Under the pieces are notes generated by a model. That model was given only the letters and a program-made list of their open reading frames with translations. It was not told where the DNA came from and made no database searches. The position numbers and the translations under genes were made by a program. Positions 28,508 through 38,419 of a stretch of 64,000 nt of DNA are shown piece after piece (within the stretch, counting starts at the first letter, position 1; each line of letters starts with the position of its first letter). Source of the stretch: Acidobacteriaceae bacterium KBS 146 (GTDB lineage: Bacteria > Acidobacteriota > Terriglobia > Terriglobales > Acidobacteriaceae); the NCBI GenBank assembly GCA_000688615.1, contig JHVA01000001.1, forward strand, positions 310,001-374,000. The letters are read 5' to 3'.

Positions 28508-29719
28508 GTGAGTTGTCCCGTCGGCATTTATCTGGCCATTCCGTTCTGCAAGGCGAAGTGCAGTTTTTGTAACTTCGCTTCGGACGCGTTTGGACCCGAC
28601 CGAATGGGCGGCTACGTCGATCGTTTGTGCAGGGAGATTCGAGAGGCGCGCAGTGAGGCGGATCGGATTGGCGCTGTTCTGCATGCGGACGCCGATAGCG
28701 TGTACTTTGGGGGTGGCACGCCGAGCCTGTTGTCAGGAGAGCAATTTCAACAGATCTTCACCACCTTGCGAAATGAGTTTAACTTGTCGGCGACCGCGGA
28801 GATTACGGTGGAGTGCGCTCCGGGCCAACTGAGTGAAGCGACCCTCGAGGAGTTGCAGCGACAGGGGATGAACCGGATAAGCCTGGGGGTGCAGACCTTT
28901 GTGGATCGCGAGGCCAGGGCTGTCGGAAGGCTGCATACCGGAGCAGAGTGTGAAGCCGAAATCAGTCGCCTGCAGCAGGCCGGGATCAACAGAGTGGGGA
29001 TGGATCTCATCGCTGGATTGCCGTTCCAGACGGAGGCGAGCTGGAGGGAATCGGTCGATCGAGCAGTGAGCAGTGGTGTGGGGCACGTCAGTATCTACAT
29101 GCTGGAGGTCGATGAAGAGTCCCGCCTGGGACGCGAGGCGCTCGCAGGAGGACGGCGCTACGGAGCCGCAGAGCTTCCGGCGGATGACCTCGTTGCAGAC
29201 TGGTATGGAATAGGATGCGAGGTCCTAAACCACGCGGGGGCGCGGCAATATGAGATATCAAACTTTGCCCGCGAGGGAGAGGCGTCGCGACATAACGTCA
29301 AATACTGGCGACGGCTTCCGTATGTCGGTTTTGGCCTGGATGCTCATTCGATGCTTGCCGGGAGAGAAGCGGCAGTGAGGTTTCAGAACCCGGATGATCT
29401 GGATGCTTATATGGCCGCTGCGGAAGAAGGGCCTTTTCGCATGGCACACCGAGGGAATCGCGAGACGGAATGGGTAGGGAAACAGGCGGCGTTTGAGGAG
29501 TCCCTCTTCCTGGGATTGCGCCTCGTCGAAGGGGTGAGACTGGGTGAATTACGCGAGGCATTTGGCGATGCCATGTTGGCATCCATTATGCCGTCGATCG
29601 CAGATGCCTGCGATGCAGGTTTGCTGGTGGTGGAGGACGATCGTATCCGATTGACGGCAGATGGACGCCTGGTCTCGAACGAGGTGTTCAGCAGATTGCT
29701 AATTGCGGACGCGGCGTGA
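28508..29719 (+). CDS. hemW: HemW-type radical SAM haem chaperone
   Basis: A 403-residue radical SAM protein, formerly annotated as oxygen-independent coproporphyrinogen III oxidase, now regarded as a haem chaperone. C14, C18 and C21 (CKAKCSFC) bind the 4Fe-4S cluster; the next residue is N rather than a cysteine, as in HemW. YFGGGTPSLLS, ECAPGQ and NRISLGVQTF follow, and the C-terminal HemN domain is complete. The start is a GTG with GAGG seven bases upstream. Threonine aldolase follows after 27 bases. Confidence 0.93.
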   Translation: MSCPVGIYLAIPFCKAKCSFCNFASDAFGPDRMGGYVDRLCREIREARSEADRIGAVLHADADSVYFGGGTPSLLSGEQFQQIFTTLRNEFNLSATAEITVECAPGQLSEATLEELQRQGMNRISLGVQTFVDREARAVGRLHTGAECEAEISRLQQAGINRVGMDLIAGLPFQTEASWRESVDRAVSSGVGHVSIYMLEVDEESRLGREALAGGRRYGAAELPADDLVADWYGIGCEVLNHAGARQYEISNFAREGEASRHNVKYWRRLPYVGFGLDAHSMLAGREAAVRFQNPDDLDAYMAAAEEGPFRMAHRGNRETEWVGKQAAFEESLFLGLRLVEGVRLGELREAFGDAMLASIMPSIADACDAGLLVVEDDRIRLTADGRLVSNEVFSRLLIADAA

Positions 29720-29746
29720 GAATTTTTGCAACGGATTGGAGGACTG

Positions 29747-30784
29747 ATGGAAGGCGCAATCGATCTGCGCAGTGATACCGTAACTCGCCCGACGCCGGCG
29801 ATGCGACAAGCAATGTCTGCGGCAGAGGTTGGAGACGATGTTTATGGCGAAGATCCAACGGTGAATCAGTTGGAGAGGGAAGCCGCGGCTGTGTTTGGCA
29901 GAGAGGCAGCTCTCTTTGTCCCAACCGGGACCATGGGGAACCAGATCGCGATTCGTCTGCACACGCAACCCGGGCAGGAGGTCATCTGCGAATCCAAATC
30001 GCATGTTCTGGACTGGGAGATGGCGACGATGGCATCGTTTTCCGGTTGTCAGGCGCGCACGGTTGAGGGAGAACGCGGGATTCTGACGTGGGAGAAGATC
30101 CGGCATGCGATCAGTCCGAAGATCTACTACCGTCAGCCGACAGGCCTGGTTTGCCTGGAGAACACGCACAATATGGCGGGCGGCACCGTCACCCCTCTGG
30201 AGGTGTTGCAGGACGTCTGGCGTGGGGCAAGGGAGGCGGGACTTCCCGTGCATCTGGATGGGGCGCGAGTCTTCAATGCGGCGACCGCGTTGGGAAGGAG
30301 TGTCGCCGAACTGACGACCGGTTTTGATTCGGTAATGTTCTGCCTGTCCAAAGGACTCGGGGCTCCAGTGGGCTCAATGCTGTTGGGGTCGGCCAAGGCC
30401 ATGGAGCGGGCAAGAGGCTTTCGAAAAGCCCTTGGTGGAGGAATGCGGCAGGCTGGCATATTGGCGGCCGCGGGCCTCATCGCGTTGAACGAGATGAGCA
30501 AGCGGCTGGCCGAGGATCACGCGAACGCTCGACTGCTGGCTGAGGCAGTTGCGAATGAAACGAACGCTGAGATCGATCTGAAGGCGGTGCAGACCAATAT
30601 CGTGATCTTCAGCCTGCGTTGGAGTGGAGATGCGGCGGCCTTTTGCGCAGCGCTCAAACAGAAGAAAGTGCTCGCAAGCGCAATTGGACCGCATAGCGTC
30701 CGGTTTGTAACTCATTACGACGTGAGCCGGGAAAAGTGCCAGGAGGCTGCAGCTGTCGTGGCAGCGGAGTTGAAATCGCTTTAA
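29747..30784 (+). CDS. ltaE: Low-specificity L-threonine aldolase
   Basis: A 345-residue PLP enzyme of fold type I that cleaves L-threonine and allo-threonine to glycine and acetaldehyde. It starts [19 protein letters not shown], has [27 protein letters not shown] and [11 protein letters not shown], and the PLP lysine K202 in [16 protein letters not shown] stands five bases before the ATG. Its stop codon overlaps the convergent kinase stop codon. Confidence 0.95.
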   Translation: MEGAIDLRSDTVTRPTPAMRQAMSAAEVGDDVYGEDPTVNQLEREAAAVFGREAALFVPTGTMGNQIAIRLHTQPGQEVICESKSHVLDWEMATMASFSGCQARTVEGERGILTWEKIRHAISPKIYYRQPTGLVCLENTHNMAGGTVTPLEVLQDVWRGAREAGLPVHLDGARVFNAATALGRSVAELTTGFDSVMFCLSKGLGAPVGSMLLGSAKAMERARGFRKALGGGMRQAGILAAAGLIALNEMSKRLAEDHANARLLAEAVANETNAEIDLKAVQTNIVIFSLRWSGDAAAFCAALKQKKVLASAIGPHSVRFVTHYDVSREKCQEAAAVVAAELKSL

Positions 30785-32574
30785 TTTGGAGCGGGAAGGG
30801 ATACGGTCCCGATAACTGGCTGCTCGGGGAGAAATACCGTGACGATCGTGCCGTGAGCCGCAGGATCGGTTTCGCTGGATATCTCGATGGAGCCACCGTG
30901 CTTGCTGATGATGCCGCGGCTTACCCACAGCCCGAGACCGGTTCCTTGCTCTCCTTTGGTCGTAAAGAATGGGCGGAATAGCTGGGTGCGGGCCTCTTCG
31001 GCAATTCCGGCTCCATTGTCCTGAATAAAAACGACAGCTCCGGAGTTCGCTGAACCGTTTGCGATTTGCGTGTGGGCGCCGATGCGAATCTTTCCACCCG
31101 GACTGCTCGCCTCAGCAGCGTTGGAGACGAGGTTGGTGAAGACCTGACGGAGCTCCGCCGGGAAGGCTTTGACTTTGACGCTGGAAGGAAGATCGGTCTC
31201 GATCGATACATTGAGCTCATGGAACCGATGTTCCATCAACAGCAGAATGTCTTCCAGAATCTCCTTCAGGTCGACCGGTACCGGGGCCCGAGATTCGCGA
31301 TAGAGGCCCAGCATGGCGCGGCTGATTTGCGTGACGCGGGCGAGTTCACTCTCCGCCATCTCGATAAACTGTTTCGATTCCTCTTCCGTTGCACCTGTCC
31401 GCATGAGATAGAGGAGATTGGAGACAGCGTCCAGAGGGTTGTGGATCTCGTGCGCGATGGTTGCGGCCAGACGTCCTGCAACGGCGAGCTTCTCATTCGA
31501 AAGCAGGGTTTCCTGGGTACGCCGTTCAAGGGTAATGTCGCGAAAGACGAGGACGATACCTACAATCGCGTCGGTCTGGTCGCGAATGGGAGCTCCGCTG
31601 TCGGCGATAAGGATGCGGCTCCCATCTTTCCGAATGAGGGCAGTGTCGTAGCCAACTCCCACGACCGTTCGAAGCCGCTTTACTTTTGCCACAGGAGTTT
31701 CAACGGGCTCTCCGGTCTTCTGATTGACGATGCGGAAGACATCCTCAAGCATGCGGTAGGAGGCTTCGATCTGACCCCATCCGGTGAGTTCACACGCTAC
31801 CGGATTCATAAGCTGGATGCGTCCGTCGGCATCGCAGGTGATGACTCCATCGCCAATGGAGACGAGAGTAGTCCGTAACTTCTGCTCAGATTGATAGAGC
31901 TCTTCAGCGCGGCGGCTGAGGACCTCCAGGGAGCTTCGGTAGGCCGAAGAGACGGATTTGAGGCGGCTGCGTGTGAATAGACCGATGAGCACACCCATGC
32001 CGAGCGCGATTGCGATCAGCGCCTCGATCATGTTGTGGACCTGGTGCTGCCACTGCTCGATGCGGGCAGAGCGAACCTTCTCCGCACGTCTGGTGATCGC
32101 CGCAACGTCCTGGCGGACCTGGTCCATCAGGGTTTTGCCATAAAGATTGAGGGTGACGTCGTTGGCGGTGCCCCCGGCACGCACGGTAGCCATGATGGGA
32201 AGAGCAAAGGCGTCGTGCCAGTTCTGGTATTCATTGCGAAGATCTTCGATGTTGCCCCTTTGATCCTCATCAGCCTGTATCGCCAGATCCAGGTTTTCCA
32301 GTTCCGACTGAATGCTTCCTTCGACCTGGTGGAACTCGGAGAGGAACCGGTCATCGTGTGTCGCCTGGTAGCCCCGGAGACCCGATTCCTGGTCGGCGAT
32401 CAGTTTTCCAACCAGCGCAGCCTGCGCAATGGTTGCATCGGTATTTTGAATTAGCCTTACGGTGTCGTTGGAGCCTCTGACCTGCAGGTACAGTGCGCCG
32501 GCGGTGATGAGGAGTGCAATGACCGGGAGGAGAAAGACCTGCCGCAGGACTCGATTGAACTCTGAAAGGTTCAC
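30781..32574 (-). CDS. CHASE3-PAS sensor histidine kinase
   Basis: A 597-residue membrane sensor. Order: membrane helix 1 (about 12-30), periplasmic four-helix CHASE3 domain (about 35-180, with [19 protein letters not shown]), membrane helix 2 (about 185-203), coiled coil, PAS domain (about 228-350), phospho-acceptor H375 ([11 protein letters not shown]), and an ATPase domain (about 470-585) with [15 protein letters not shown] and GTGLGL. The ligand is unknown. It lies 22 bases after a receiver gene and converges with ltaE with a 4-base overlap. Confidence 0.93.
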   Translation of the reverse strand: MNLSEFNRVLRQVFLLPVIALLITAGALYLQVRGSNDTVRLIQNTDATIAQAALVGKLIADQESGLRGYQATHDDRFLSEFHQVEGSIQSELENLDLAIQADEDQRGNIEDLRNEYQNWHDAFALPIMATVRAGGTANDVTLNLYGKTLMDQVRQDVAAITRRAEKVRSARIEQWQHQVHNMIEALIAIALGMGVLIGLFTRSRLKSVSSAYRSSLEVLSRRAEELYQSEQKLRTTLVSIGDGVITCDADGRIQLMNPVACELTGWGQIEASYRMLEDVFRIVNQKTGEPVETPVAKVKRLRTVVGVGYDTALIRKDGSRILIADSGAPIRDQTDAIVGIVLVFRDITLERRTQETLLSNEKLAVAGRLAATIAHEIHNPLDAVSNLLYLMRTGATEEESKQFIEMAESELARVTQISRAMLGLYRESRAPVPVDLKEILEDILLLMEHRFHELNVSIETDLPSSVKVKAFPAELRQVFTNLVSNAAEASSPGGKIRIGAHTQIANGSANSGAVVFIQDNGAGIAEEARTQLFRPFFTTKGEQGTGLGLWVSRGIISKHGGSIEISSETDPAAHGTIVTVFLPEQPVIGTVSLPAPN

Positions 32575-32596
32575 GTCGTTATCTGGCCCATTTGAA

Positions 32597-32974
32597 TTAT
32601 GGAGTAGCTACTGGCTGCTGCAAAAGTCTACCGAGCTTTTCCAAAAGCACGGGTGCTCCCTCACCTTTGGTCATATAAAGGTCGACGAGGGAAGTTACGT
32701 CTTGAGGCAGACCAACGTAAGCCGATAGAAGCAGAATGGGAATATGAGGTTTGAGGCGTCGCAAGCGGACCGCTACCTCTCCGCCATGCATTCCGGGCAT
32801 GGAGTAGTCCAGCACTACAGCGTCCACAGGCTCCTTTTCAAAGAGAGAGATGCCGCTGGCCCCGTCCATCGCCGTAATAACGTGATACCCCACACGTTCC
32901 AGCAGGATTTTGCGGACTTTGAGTCCAACCAGTTCATCATCGATACAAAGGACGAGGGGGCCATTCTGTGTCAT
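32597..32974 (-). CDS. Stand-alone response regulator receiver protein
   Basis: A 125-residue CheY-like protein. D12-D13 (CIDDE), phospho-acceptor D56 (VLDYSMPGMHG), S in LLLSAY, and a lysine in MTKGEG are present; the usual KP after the last strand is KG. It is the first gene of a two-gene operon with the CHASE3 kinase and is probably its phosphorylation target. No output domain, so it signals by protein contact or relays phosphate. Confidence 0.87.
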   Translation of the reverse strand: MTQNGPLVLCIDDELVGLKVRKILLERVGYHVITAMDGASGISLFEKEPVDAVVLDYSMPGMHGGEVAVRLRRLKPHIPILLLSAYVGLPQDVTSLVDLYMTKGEGAPVLLEKLGRLLQQPVATP

Positions 32975-33171
32975 AGAATTATTCTCAGTTACGACTCATC
33001 AGATAGGGCCAGGACAAAAAGTGCAATCCAACAAAGAGGTGATCTGAGTATACGCAGGCTGTCCGGGCGAGACCAGTCATCAACGATTTACCGTACGTTA
33101 GCAATCCTGGAACCCCCATTGCGCTAAGCTCATAGACGGAAACGTCCCGTAATTCGGTTGAGGTCGATCCT

Positions 33172-33882
33172 TTGAGTCAGACGATTTTTCTGTTGGAAGA
33201 TGACACAGATATCTCCCGGCTGGTCCAGTACCACCTGGAAAGTGCAGGTTTCACTGTTAAGGCCTATCCTGCTGTAGGGCAAATACTTCAGGACGCTGAG
33301 CGGCAGCCGCCGGCGCTCTTTCTGCTGGACATCATGGTGCCCGGGGGCGATGGGTTGGACCTTTGCCGCCGCCTTCGTCAAAACCCAACCTTGAGCGTGA
33401 TTCCGATCATCTTTTTGACCGCACGAGCGGCGGAAAATGATCGGGTTCATGGTCTCGAGCTTGGCGCCGACGACTATATAACGAAGCCTTTTGGAACACG
33501 CGAGCTTGTGGCGCGGGTGAAGGCGGTATTGCGGCGGTTCGAGCGTCCGACGACACCTTCACTGGTGAAGTTTGAGAATATCGAGATCGACGCTGGAGCC
33601 ATGCAGCTTCGCGTGGCGGGAGACCTGGTCACGACGACGGCGACGGAGTTTCGCTTGCTTGATTATCTGGCGCGCCACCCTGGACGGGTTTTCAGCCGCG
33701 ATCATCTTCTGGATGCGGTGTGGGGAGATGCTCGGTTTGTCACGCCTAGGTCGGTCGATGTCTACGTGCGGCGGATTCGGGAGAAGATCGAGTTAGATCC
33801 GGAAACCCCGCGTTTTCTGAAGACGATGCGTGGCGCCGGTTATCGCTTCGAGATCCCAAAGACCGCACAGATTCCGGCTTAG
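33172..33882 (+). CDS. phoB: PhoB-type response regulator (OmpR family)
   Basis: A 236-residue regulator that activates phosphate-starvation genes. Receiver domain (1-120) with E9-D10-D11, phospho-acceptor D53 (LLDIMVPGGDG) and K in YITKPFG; winged-helix DNA-binding domain (about 135-230) with TATEFRLLDYLARHPGRVFSR and VDVYVRRIREKIE split across helices. The start is TTG with GAGG eight bases upstream. Only 11 bases separate it from the kinase gene, and pstSCAB-phoU follows, which fixes its role. Confidence 0.93.
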   Translation: MSQTIFLLEDDTDISRLVQYHLESAGFTVKAYPAVGQILQDAERQPPALFLLDIMVPGGDGLDLCRRLRQNPTLSVIPIIFLTARAAENDRVHGLELGADDYITKPFGTRELVARVKAVLRRFERPTTPSLVKFENIEIDAGAMQLRVAGDLVTTTATEFRLLDYLARHPGRVFSRDHLLDAVWGDARFVTPRSVDVYVRRIREKIELDPETPRFLKTMRGAGYRFEIPKTAQIPA

Positions 33883-33893
33883 GAGGCCGGAGG

Positions 33894-35243
33894 GTGAAGC
33901 GCAGCCTATTTATCGCTCTTTTCTTTTCGATGGCAGCCGCTCTGGCTCTTGTCGCCTTGGTAGGTTCTGTGGGATGGACCGTAGGGGGTTCCCTCGTTCT
34001 CCTGCTGAGCCTTGCCGTCTCGTTGTTATGGGTGCGACGGATACGCAGTGAGATTGCCGCGCTGGAGATGTCGACTGCGGCGATCGGAACCGGTTCTGTG
34101 AGCACACCGAGGCCGGGGTTCAGTGACTTCGAAGATATGGCGCAAGCGATCTCGCAGACGTCGGGTCGCGTAGAGCGCACTCTGGCAGAAGCCGCCGAGA
34201 GCAGACACGAGTTGGAGGCAATGATCGACAGCATGCAGGACGCTGTCGTTGCCGTCGATTCTGCGGGTCGCATTCAATGGACGAATCAGCGAATGCAGCG
34301 ACTGATTCCCGGCACGTCGTTTTCCAGCGCGATCCGCGTAGGACATGCGCTAGTTCAGACGATCCGTGATCCGGAGGTTCTGGATTGCATGCGGATTGCT
34401 CTTGAGCAACGGGTCGTGAGTGAGAGGCGTTCTACATCGTTGTTGCCGGGCCGCATCTTTGAGGTTGCGGCTTCGCCCATGCCGGGAGGAGGAGCCGTTG
34501 CGGTTCTGCACGACATCACTCGAATCGAGCAGGTGGAGCGTACCCAGCGTGAATTTGTCGCGAACGTGAGTCATGAACTGCGAACGCCGCTGACCTCGAT
34601 TACGGGATATGTCGAGACTCTTCTGGATCACGAGGCAGGGCTGAGCCCGCAGGCCCGGGAGTTCCTGACCACGATTCACAAGAACGCGACCCGCATGAAT
34701 CGTCTAACCGAGGACCTGCTGATGATGGCACGAGTCGAGTCGTCGGAACAGGATCTGCATCCGGCGCCGGTACGAAGCGACATGCTTGTGAGGGATGCGG
34801 TACAGGCGATGAGCGGGATGGTTCAGGACGAACAGGCCGTCCTGGAGATTGGAGAGACCACGGAGTTCGAGGTGCTGGCGGACCAGGATTCGGTTGTTCA
34901 GGTGCTAAGTAATCTGATCGAAAACGCAATCAAGTATGGGAAGAACCGGACCGAGGGTCGCAGCCGTGTCGTGGTGAGCTGCCAATCGGAAGAAGAGGTG
35001 GTCGCGTTCCGGGTACAGGACTTTGGTCAGGGGATTGCTTCCGAACATCTGCCGCGAATCTTTGAGAGATTTTACCGGGTCGATAAGGCCAGGTCACGGG
35101 AGTCGGGTGGAACGGGACTGGGACTCGCAATCGCGCGCCATGTCGTTCAGAGTCAGGGAGGAACGATTCGCGTGGAGAGCGAACTCAATGCCGGGAGTAC
35201 GTTTATCTTTACGCTTCCGAAGCCTCCCCTGGCGGCTATCTAG
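33894..35243 (+). CDS. phoR: PhoR-type phosphate sensor histidine kinase
   Basis: A 449-residue membrane kinase. Two N-terminal membrane helices (about 4-22 and 27-47) with almost no periplasmic loop, a PAS domain (about 105-205), HisKA with phospho-acceptor H227 (NVSHELRTPLTSI), and an ATPase domain (about 330-445) with NLIENAIKYGK, DFGQGI and GGTGLGLAIARHVV. The lack of a sensory loop fits PhoR, which reads the Pst transporter through PhoU. The start is GTG with GGAGG seven bases upstream. Confidence 0.93.
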   Translation: MKRSLFIALFFSMAAALALVALVGSVGWTVGGSLVLLLSLAVSLLWVRRIRSEIAALEMSTAAIGTGSVSTPRPGFSDFEDMAQAISQTSGRVERTLAEAAESRHELEAMIDSMQDAVVAVDSAGRIQWTNQRMQRLIPGTSFSSAIRVGHALVQTIRDPEVLDCMRIALEQRVVSERRSTSLLPGRIFEVAASPMPGGGAVAVLHDITRIEQVERTQREFVANVSHELRTPLTSITGYVETLLDHEAGLSPQAREFLTTIHKNATRMNRLTEDLLMMARVESSEQDLHPAPVRSDMLVRDAVQAMSGMVQDEQAVLEIGETTEFEVLADQDSVVQVLSNLIENAIKYGKNRTEGRSRVVVSCQSEEEVVAFRVQDFGQGIASEHLPRIFERFYRVDKARSRESGGTGLGLAIARHVVQSQGGTIRVESELNAGSTFIFTLPKPPLAAI

Positions 35244-35268
35244 CGTGTTTTTCGTCGTTTTCACTGAT

Positions 35269-35290
35269 ATGTAACCTTCTCGTAACAATT
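35269..35290 (+). promoter_or_regulatory. Candidate Pho box upstream of pstS
   Basis: Two GTAAC repeats (35271-35275 and 35282-35286) are spaced exactly 11 bases, the helical spacing of PhoB half-sites. A weaker GTCAC follows at 35295-35299, and a -10-like TATAGC at 35314-35319. Position between phoR and pstS fits a second promoter for pstSCAB-phoU. Confidence 0.45.
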
Positions 35291-35341
35291 CGCGGTCACA
35301 CTTAAAACTGTTGTATAGCGCGTTACTTGCGAGGGGGAAGT

Positions 35342-36349
35342 GTGAAAAAGAGCATGATTGCAGTTGGCGTGTTGGCTCTGGCAGCCATCGGAGCCAGCGC
35401 ACAAAGCTTGAATGGAGCCGGAGCTACCTTTCCGTACCCGATCTATTCGAAGTGGTTCAGCGAGTATAACCAGCAGCATCCTTCGGTAAAGATCAACTAC
35501 CAGTCCATCGGCTCGGGTGGCGGAATTCGCCAGGTCTCCGACGGCATCGTCGATTTCGGCGCCAGCGACGGCCCGATGAGCAACGAGCAGATCGCCGCTG
35601 CCAAGGTGAAGACGCAGCACATCCCCACGGTCCTTGGAGCGGTTGTTCCGGTCTATAACATCCAGGGTTTGAATAAAGAGCTGAACTTCTCGGGCGATGT
35701 GATTGCCGACATTTATCTGGGCAAGATTACGAAGTGGAACGATCCGCGAATCGCGAAAGACAATCCGGGTGTGAACCTGCCGGCGAAGCCGATTCTTCCG
35801 GTCTATCGTTCTGACGGCAGCGGCACGACCTACATCTTTACGGACTATCTCTCGAAGGTGAGTTCGGACTGGTCGAGCAAGGTCGGGAAGAATACCTCTG
35901 TAAAGTGGCCGGTAGGTATTGGACAGAAAGGCAATGAGGGCGTTGCGGGAATGGTGCGCCAGTCGCCGAATTCTTTCGGCTATGTCGAGCTGATCTACGC
36001 GGTGCAGAACAAGATGTCGTTCGGTTCGGTTAAAAACGCATCTGGCAAGTTCGTCAAGGCTACGACGGAAGGCGTCACTGCTGCTGCCGCTTCTGCCGCA
36101 AAGACGATGCCTGCCGACTATCGTGTCTCGATCACCAATGCTCAGGGTCCGGCCTCCTATCCGATCTCGAGCTTCACCTGGCTGCTGGTTCCTACCCATT
36201 CGACCGATGCCACAAAGACCAAGGCGTTGAAGGATTTTCTGAACTGGATGCTCGATCACGGAGAGGGCGAGGCGTCGGGATTGAGCTATGCACCTCTTCC
36301 GAAGCAGGTTCAGGATATGGTTCGCAAGACAGTTGCTGAGATCAAATAA
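35342..36349 (+). CDS. pstS: Phosphate ABC transporter substrate-binding protein PstS
   Basis: A 335-residue periplasmic phosphate receptor. Signal peptide about 1-20 (ending GASAQ), then LNGAGATFPYPIYSKWFSEY, IGSGGGIRQV, DFGASDGPMS and RSDGSGTTYIFTDYLS, all residues of the phosphate-binding cleft. Sequence gives GTG at 35342 as the start, with GAGGGGG four bases upstream; an in-frame TTG at 35327 is possible. First gene of pstSCAB-phoU. Confidence 0.95.
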   Translation: MKKSMIAVGVLALAAIGASAQSLNGAGATFPYPIYSKWFSEYNQQHPSVKINYQSIGSGGGIRQVSDGIVDFGASDGPMSNEQIAAAKVKTQHIPTVLGAVVPVYNIQGLNKELNFSGDVIADIYLGKITKWNDPRIAKDNPGVNLPAKPILPVYRSDGSGTTYIFTDYLSKVSSDWSSKVGKNTSVKWPVGIGQKGNEGVAGMVRQSPNSFGYVELIYAVQNKMSFGSVKNASGKFVKATTEGVTAAAASAAKTMPADYRVSITNAQGPASYPISSFTWLLVPTHSTDATKTKALKDFLNWMLDHGEGEASGLSYAPLPKQVQDMVRKTVAEIK

Positions 36350-36357
36350 CGAACAAG

Positions 36358-36393
36358 GTGCCGCGCGTGCAGGGCCCATGACACGCGCGGCAC
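36358..36393 (+). repeat. Strong hairpin between pstS and pstC
   Basis: A perfect 12-bp stem, 36358-36369 (GTGCCGCGCGTG) with 36382-36393, and a 12-base loop that itself contains GGGCCC. It starts nine bases after the pstS stop and has no T-run. Such hairpins after binding-protein genes protect the upstream message, giving more PstS than membrane subunits. Confidence 0.75.
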
Positions 36394-36455
36394 AAGTGTC
36401 TTACCAGATACAATCACAAGAGCTTCTCAGCAGGAAAACGATTTTCTCCCGTCGT

Positions 36456-37514
36456 ATGAGCATCCAAAATGAACACGGTGCACCACCGCCGCCCATGAGA
36501 GCTGTGCGTCCTGCGCCATCCAGTGCGGAGCAGAGCACGTCGCTGGCTGCCGAGTCTCCGTCTGTAGTCCGGAACTTCTTGAACTCCAGAGGAAGCGGGC
36601 GGCTTGCAGATGCCAGTTTCGCTACCCTGATGCTGATCTGTGCATCCACGATCTTTCTTATCGTGCTGTTCATCTTCTGGATTCTGATCCATAACTCCCA
36701 TCTGAGTCTCGTTGCATTTGGCTGGAAGTTTTTTACGCGAGAGGCCTGGGACCCGGTCTCAGGGGACTTCGGAGCGCTTCCTTTTATCTATGGGACTCTG
36801 ATGACGTCCCTTCTGGCGCTTGCGATGGCTGTACCTCTCGCGCTTGGAGTGGCCATCTTCCTCACAGAGCTTTGTCCGCGGCCGTTGCGCGCACCGATCT
36901 CCTTTTTGAGCGAGCTACTGGCCGCGATTCCCAGTGTGGTCTATGGTCTGTGGGCCGTCTTCGTCCTGGTTCCGTTGATGCGGGATACCATTGGTCCTTT
37001 CCTTGCGAAGACCTTGGGCTGGACAGGATTTTTCGAGGGACCGAACTTTGGCGTCGGTCTGCTGACCGCGAGCATCATTCTGGCGATCATGATTCTGCCG
37101 ATCATCTCGTCGCTGACACGAGACATTATGACGGCCGTTCCTAACAGCCAGCGGGAGGCAGTCCTCGCTCTCGGAGCGACTCGATGGGAGATGATCCGTA
37201 TCGGAGTGCTTCGCAACTCCCGGATCGGAATTGTCGGCGCGGTCATGCTCGGTCTGGGGCGTGCCCTGGGTGAGACCATGGCCGTCACCATGGTGATCGG
37301 AAATCACCCTGACATCAGCAAGAGTCTTTTTGCCCCTGGTTATACGCTGGCGAGTGTTATCGCGAATGAATTCTCTGAGGCCACCGGCGACTTGTATTAC
37401 AGCGCCTTGATCGAGATCGGTCTTGCCCTGTTTCTGGTGACGATTGTCGTGAACGCCATCGCGCGCCTGATGGTTTGGGCTGTTACCCGCGGCGCCCCAT
37501 CGAGGGTTTCCTGA
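36456..37514 (+). CDS. pstC: Phosphate ABC transporter permease PstC
   Basis: A 352-residue inner-membrane permease. A Pro/Ala-rich cytoplasmic N-terminus (about 1-50) precedes six membrane helices; the coupling-loop motif is REAVLALGATRWEMIRIGVLR, and LGRALGETMAVTMVIGN follows. Start is uncertain: ATG at 36456 fits the length best but lacks a clear ribosome site; an in-frame ATG at 36378 lies inside the hairpin loop. The stop overlaps the pstA start by one base. Confidence 0.93.
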   Translation: MSIQNEHGAPPPPMRAVRPAPSSAEQSTSLAAESPSVVRNFLNSRGSGRLADASFATLMLICASTIFLIVLFIFWILIHNSHLSLVAFGWKFFTREAWDPVSGDFGALPFIYGTLMTSLLALAMAVPLALGVAIFLTELCPRPLRAPISFLSELLAAIPSVVYGLWAVFVLVPLMRDTIGPFLAKTLGWTGFFEGPNFGVGLLTASIILAIMILPIISSLTRDIMTAVPNSQREAVLALGATRWEMIRIGVLRNSRIGIVGAVMLGLGRALGETMAVTMVIGNHPDISKSLFAPGYTLASVIANEFSEATGDLYYSALIEIGLALFLVTIVVNAIARLMVWAVTRGAPSRVS

Positions 37515-38419
37515 TGAGTACGAAACCGATTGAGATCCAGCCTTTGGGAGAGCCGCGCAAACCGTCGCGAGTGAATGTCGCTCGTCGTCGAGCTGCTGAT
37601 CATCTTGTCAGCGGGCTTGCGATCCTGGCGACGCTTGTGGTGCTTGCGCCGCTCGTCGCGATCCTTTTTTATCTTGTTTACAAGGGTGCCTCCTCTCTCA
37701 ATGTTGCATTCTTCACTCGCATCCCCGCTCCTGTCGGTGAGGAGGGCGGCGGAATGGCGAATGCCATTGCCGGGTCAGGAATCATCCTGGTGCTGGCAAG
37801 CCTGATGGGAATTCCGATTGGCATTGCAGCAGGCGTATATCTCTCTGAGTTCGGAAACGGTAGATTCCTTGGGAACGCAATCCGGTTTACGGCGGATGTT
37901 CTGAATGGCGTGCCGTCGATCGTGATGGGCATCGCCATCTACTCGCTTGTGGTCAAGCCGCAGCATCATTATTCAGCGTTTGCCGGCGGGATTGCTTTGG
38001 CAATCATGATGATTCCGACCGTGACTCGCACAACAGAGGAGATGCTGGCCACGGTTCCCCACGCAATTCGCGAGGCGGCGCTGGGACTCGGTGTACCGAA
38101 ATGGCGCACCGCTGTTTCCATCAGCCTGAGGACGGCTTCTCCTGGCATCATCACGGGTTGCATGCTGGCGTTTGCGCGTGTCGCAGGAGAGACGGCGCCA
38201 CTGTTGTTCACAGCATTCGGCAACCAGTTCTGGAGCTTCAAGTTGAACGAACCGATCGCGGCGCTGCCATTGCAGATCTTCGTCTATGCCATCTCGCCGT
38301 ATGATGAGTGGCACCGGCTGGCATGGGCGGGAGCGCTGGTACTGATCGCTCTTATTATGGTTTCGGTGACGCTTGTTCGCATCTTTGCGAATCGCGGCAT
38401 GCTCAAGGGAGGAAGTTAG
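37514..38419 (+). CDS. pstA: Phosphate ABC transporter permease PstA
   Basis: A 301-residue permease partner of PstC with six membrane helices. The EAA-type loop reads [21 protein letters not shown] and [21 protein letters not shown] is typical of PstA. The ATG shares one base with the pstC stop (TGATG) and has GAGGG seven bases upstream. The stop codon overlaps the pstB GTG by one base. Confidence 0.95.
   Translation: MSTKPIEIQPLGEPRKPSRVNVARRRAADHLVSGLAILATLVVLAPLVAILFYLVYKGASSLNVAFFTRIPAPVGEEGGGMANAIAGSGIILVLASLMGIPIGIAAGVYLSEFGNGRFLGNAIRFTADVLNGVPSIVMGIAIYSLVVKPQHHYSAFAGGIALAIMMIPTVTRTTEEMLATVPHAIREAALGLGVPKWRTAVSISLRTASPGIITGCMLAFARVAGETAPLLFTAFGNQFWSFKLNEPIAALPLQIFVYAISPYDEWHRLAWAGALVLIALIMVSVTLVRIFANRGMLKGGS

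Noticed and set aside
31000..32500. Plus-strand frames (e.g. 31066-31878) within the histidine kinase gene
   Set aside because: Antisense to a complete CHASE3-PAS-HisKA-ATPase protein; no independent support.
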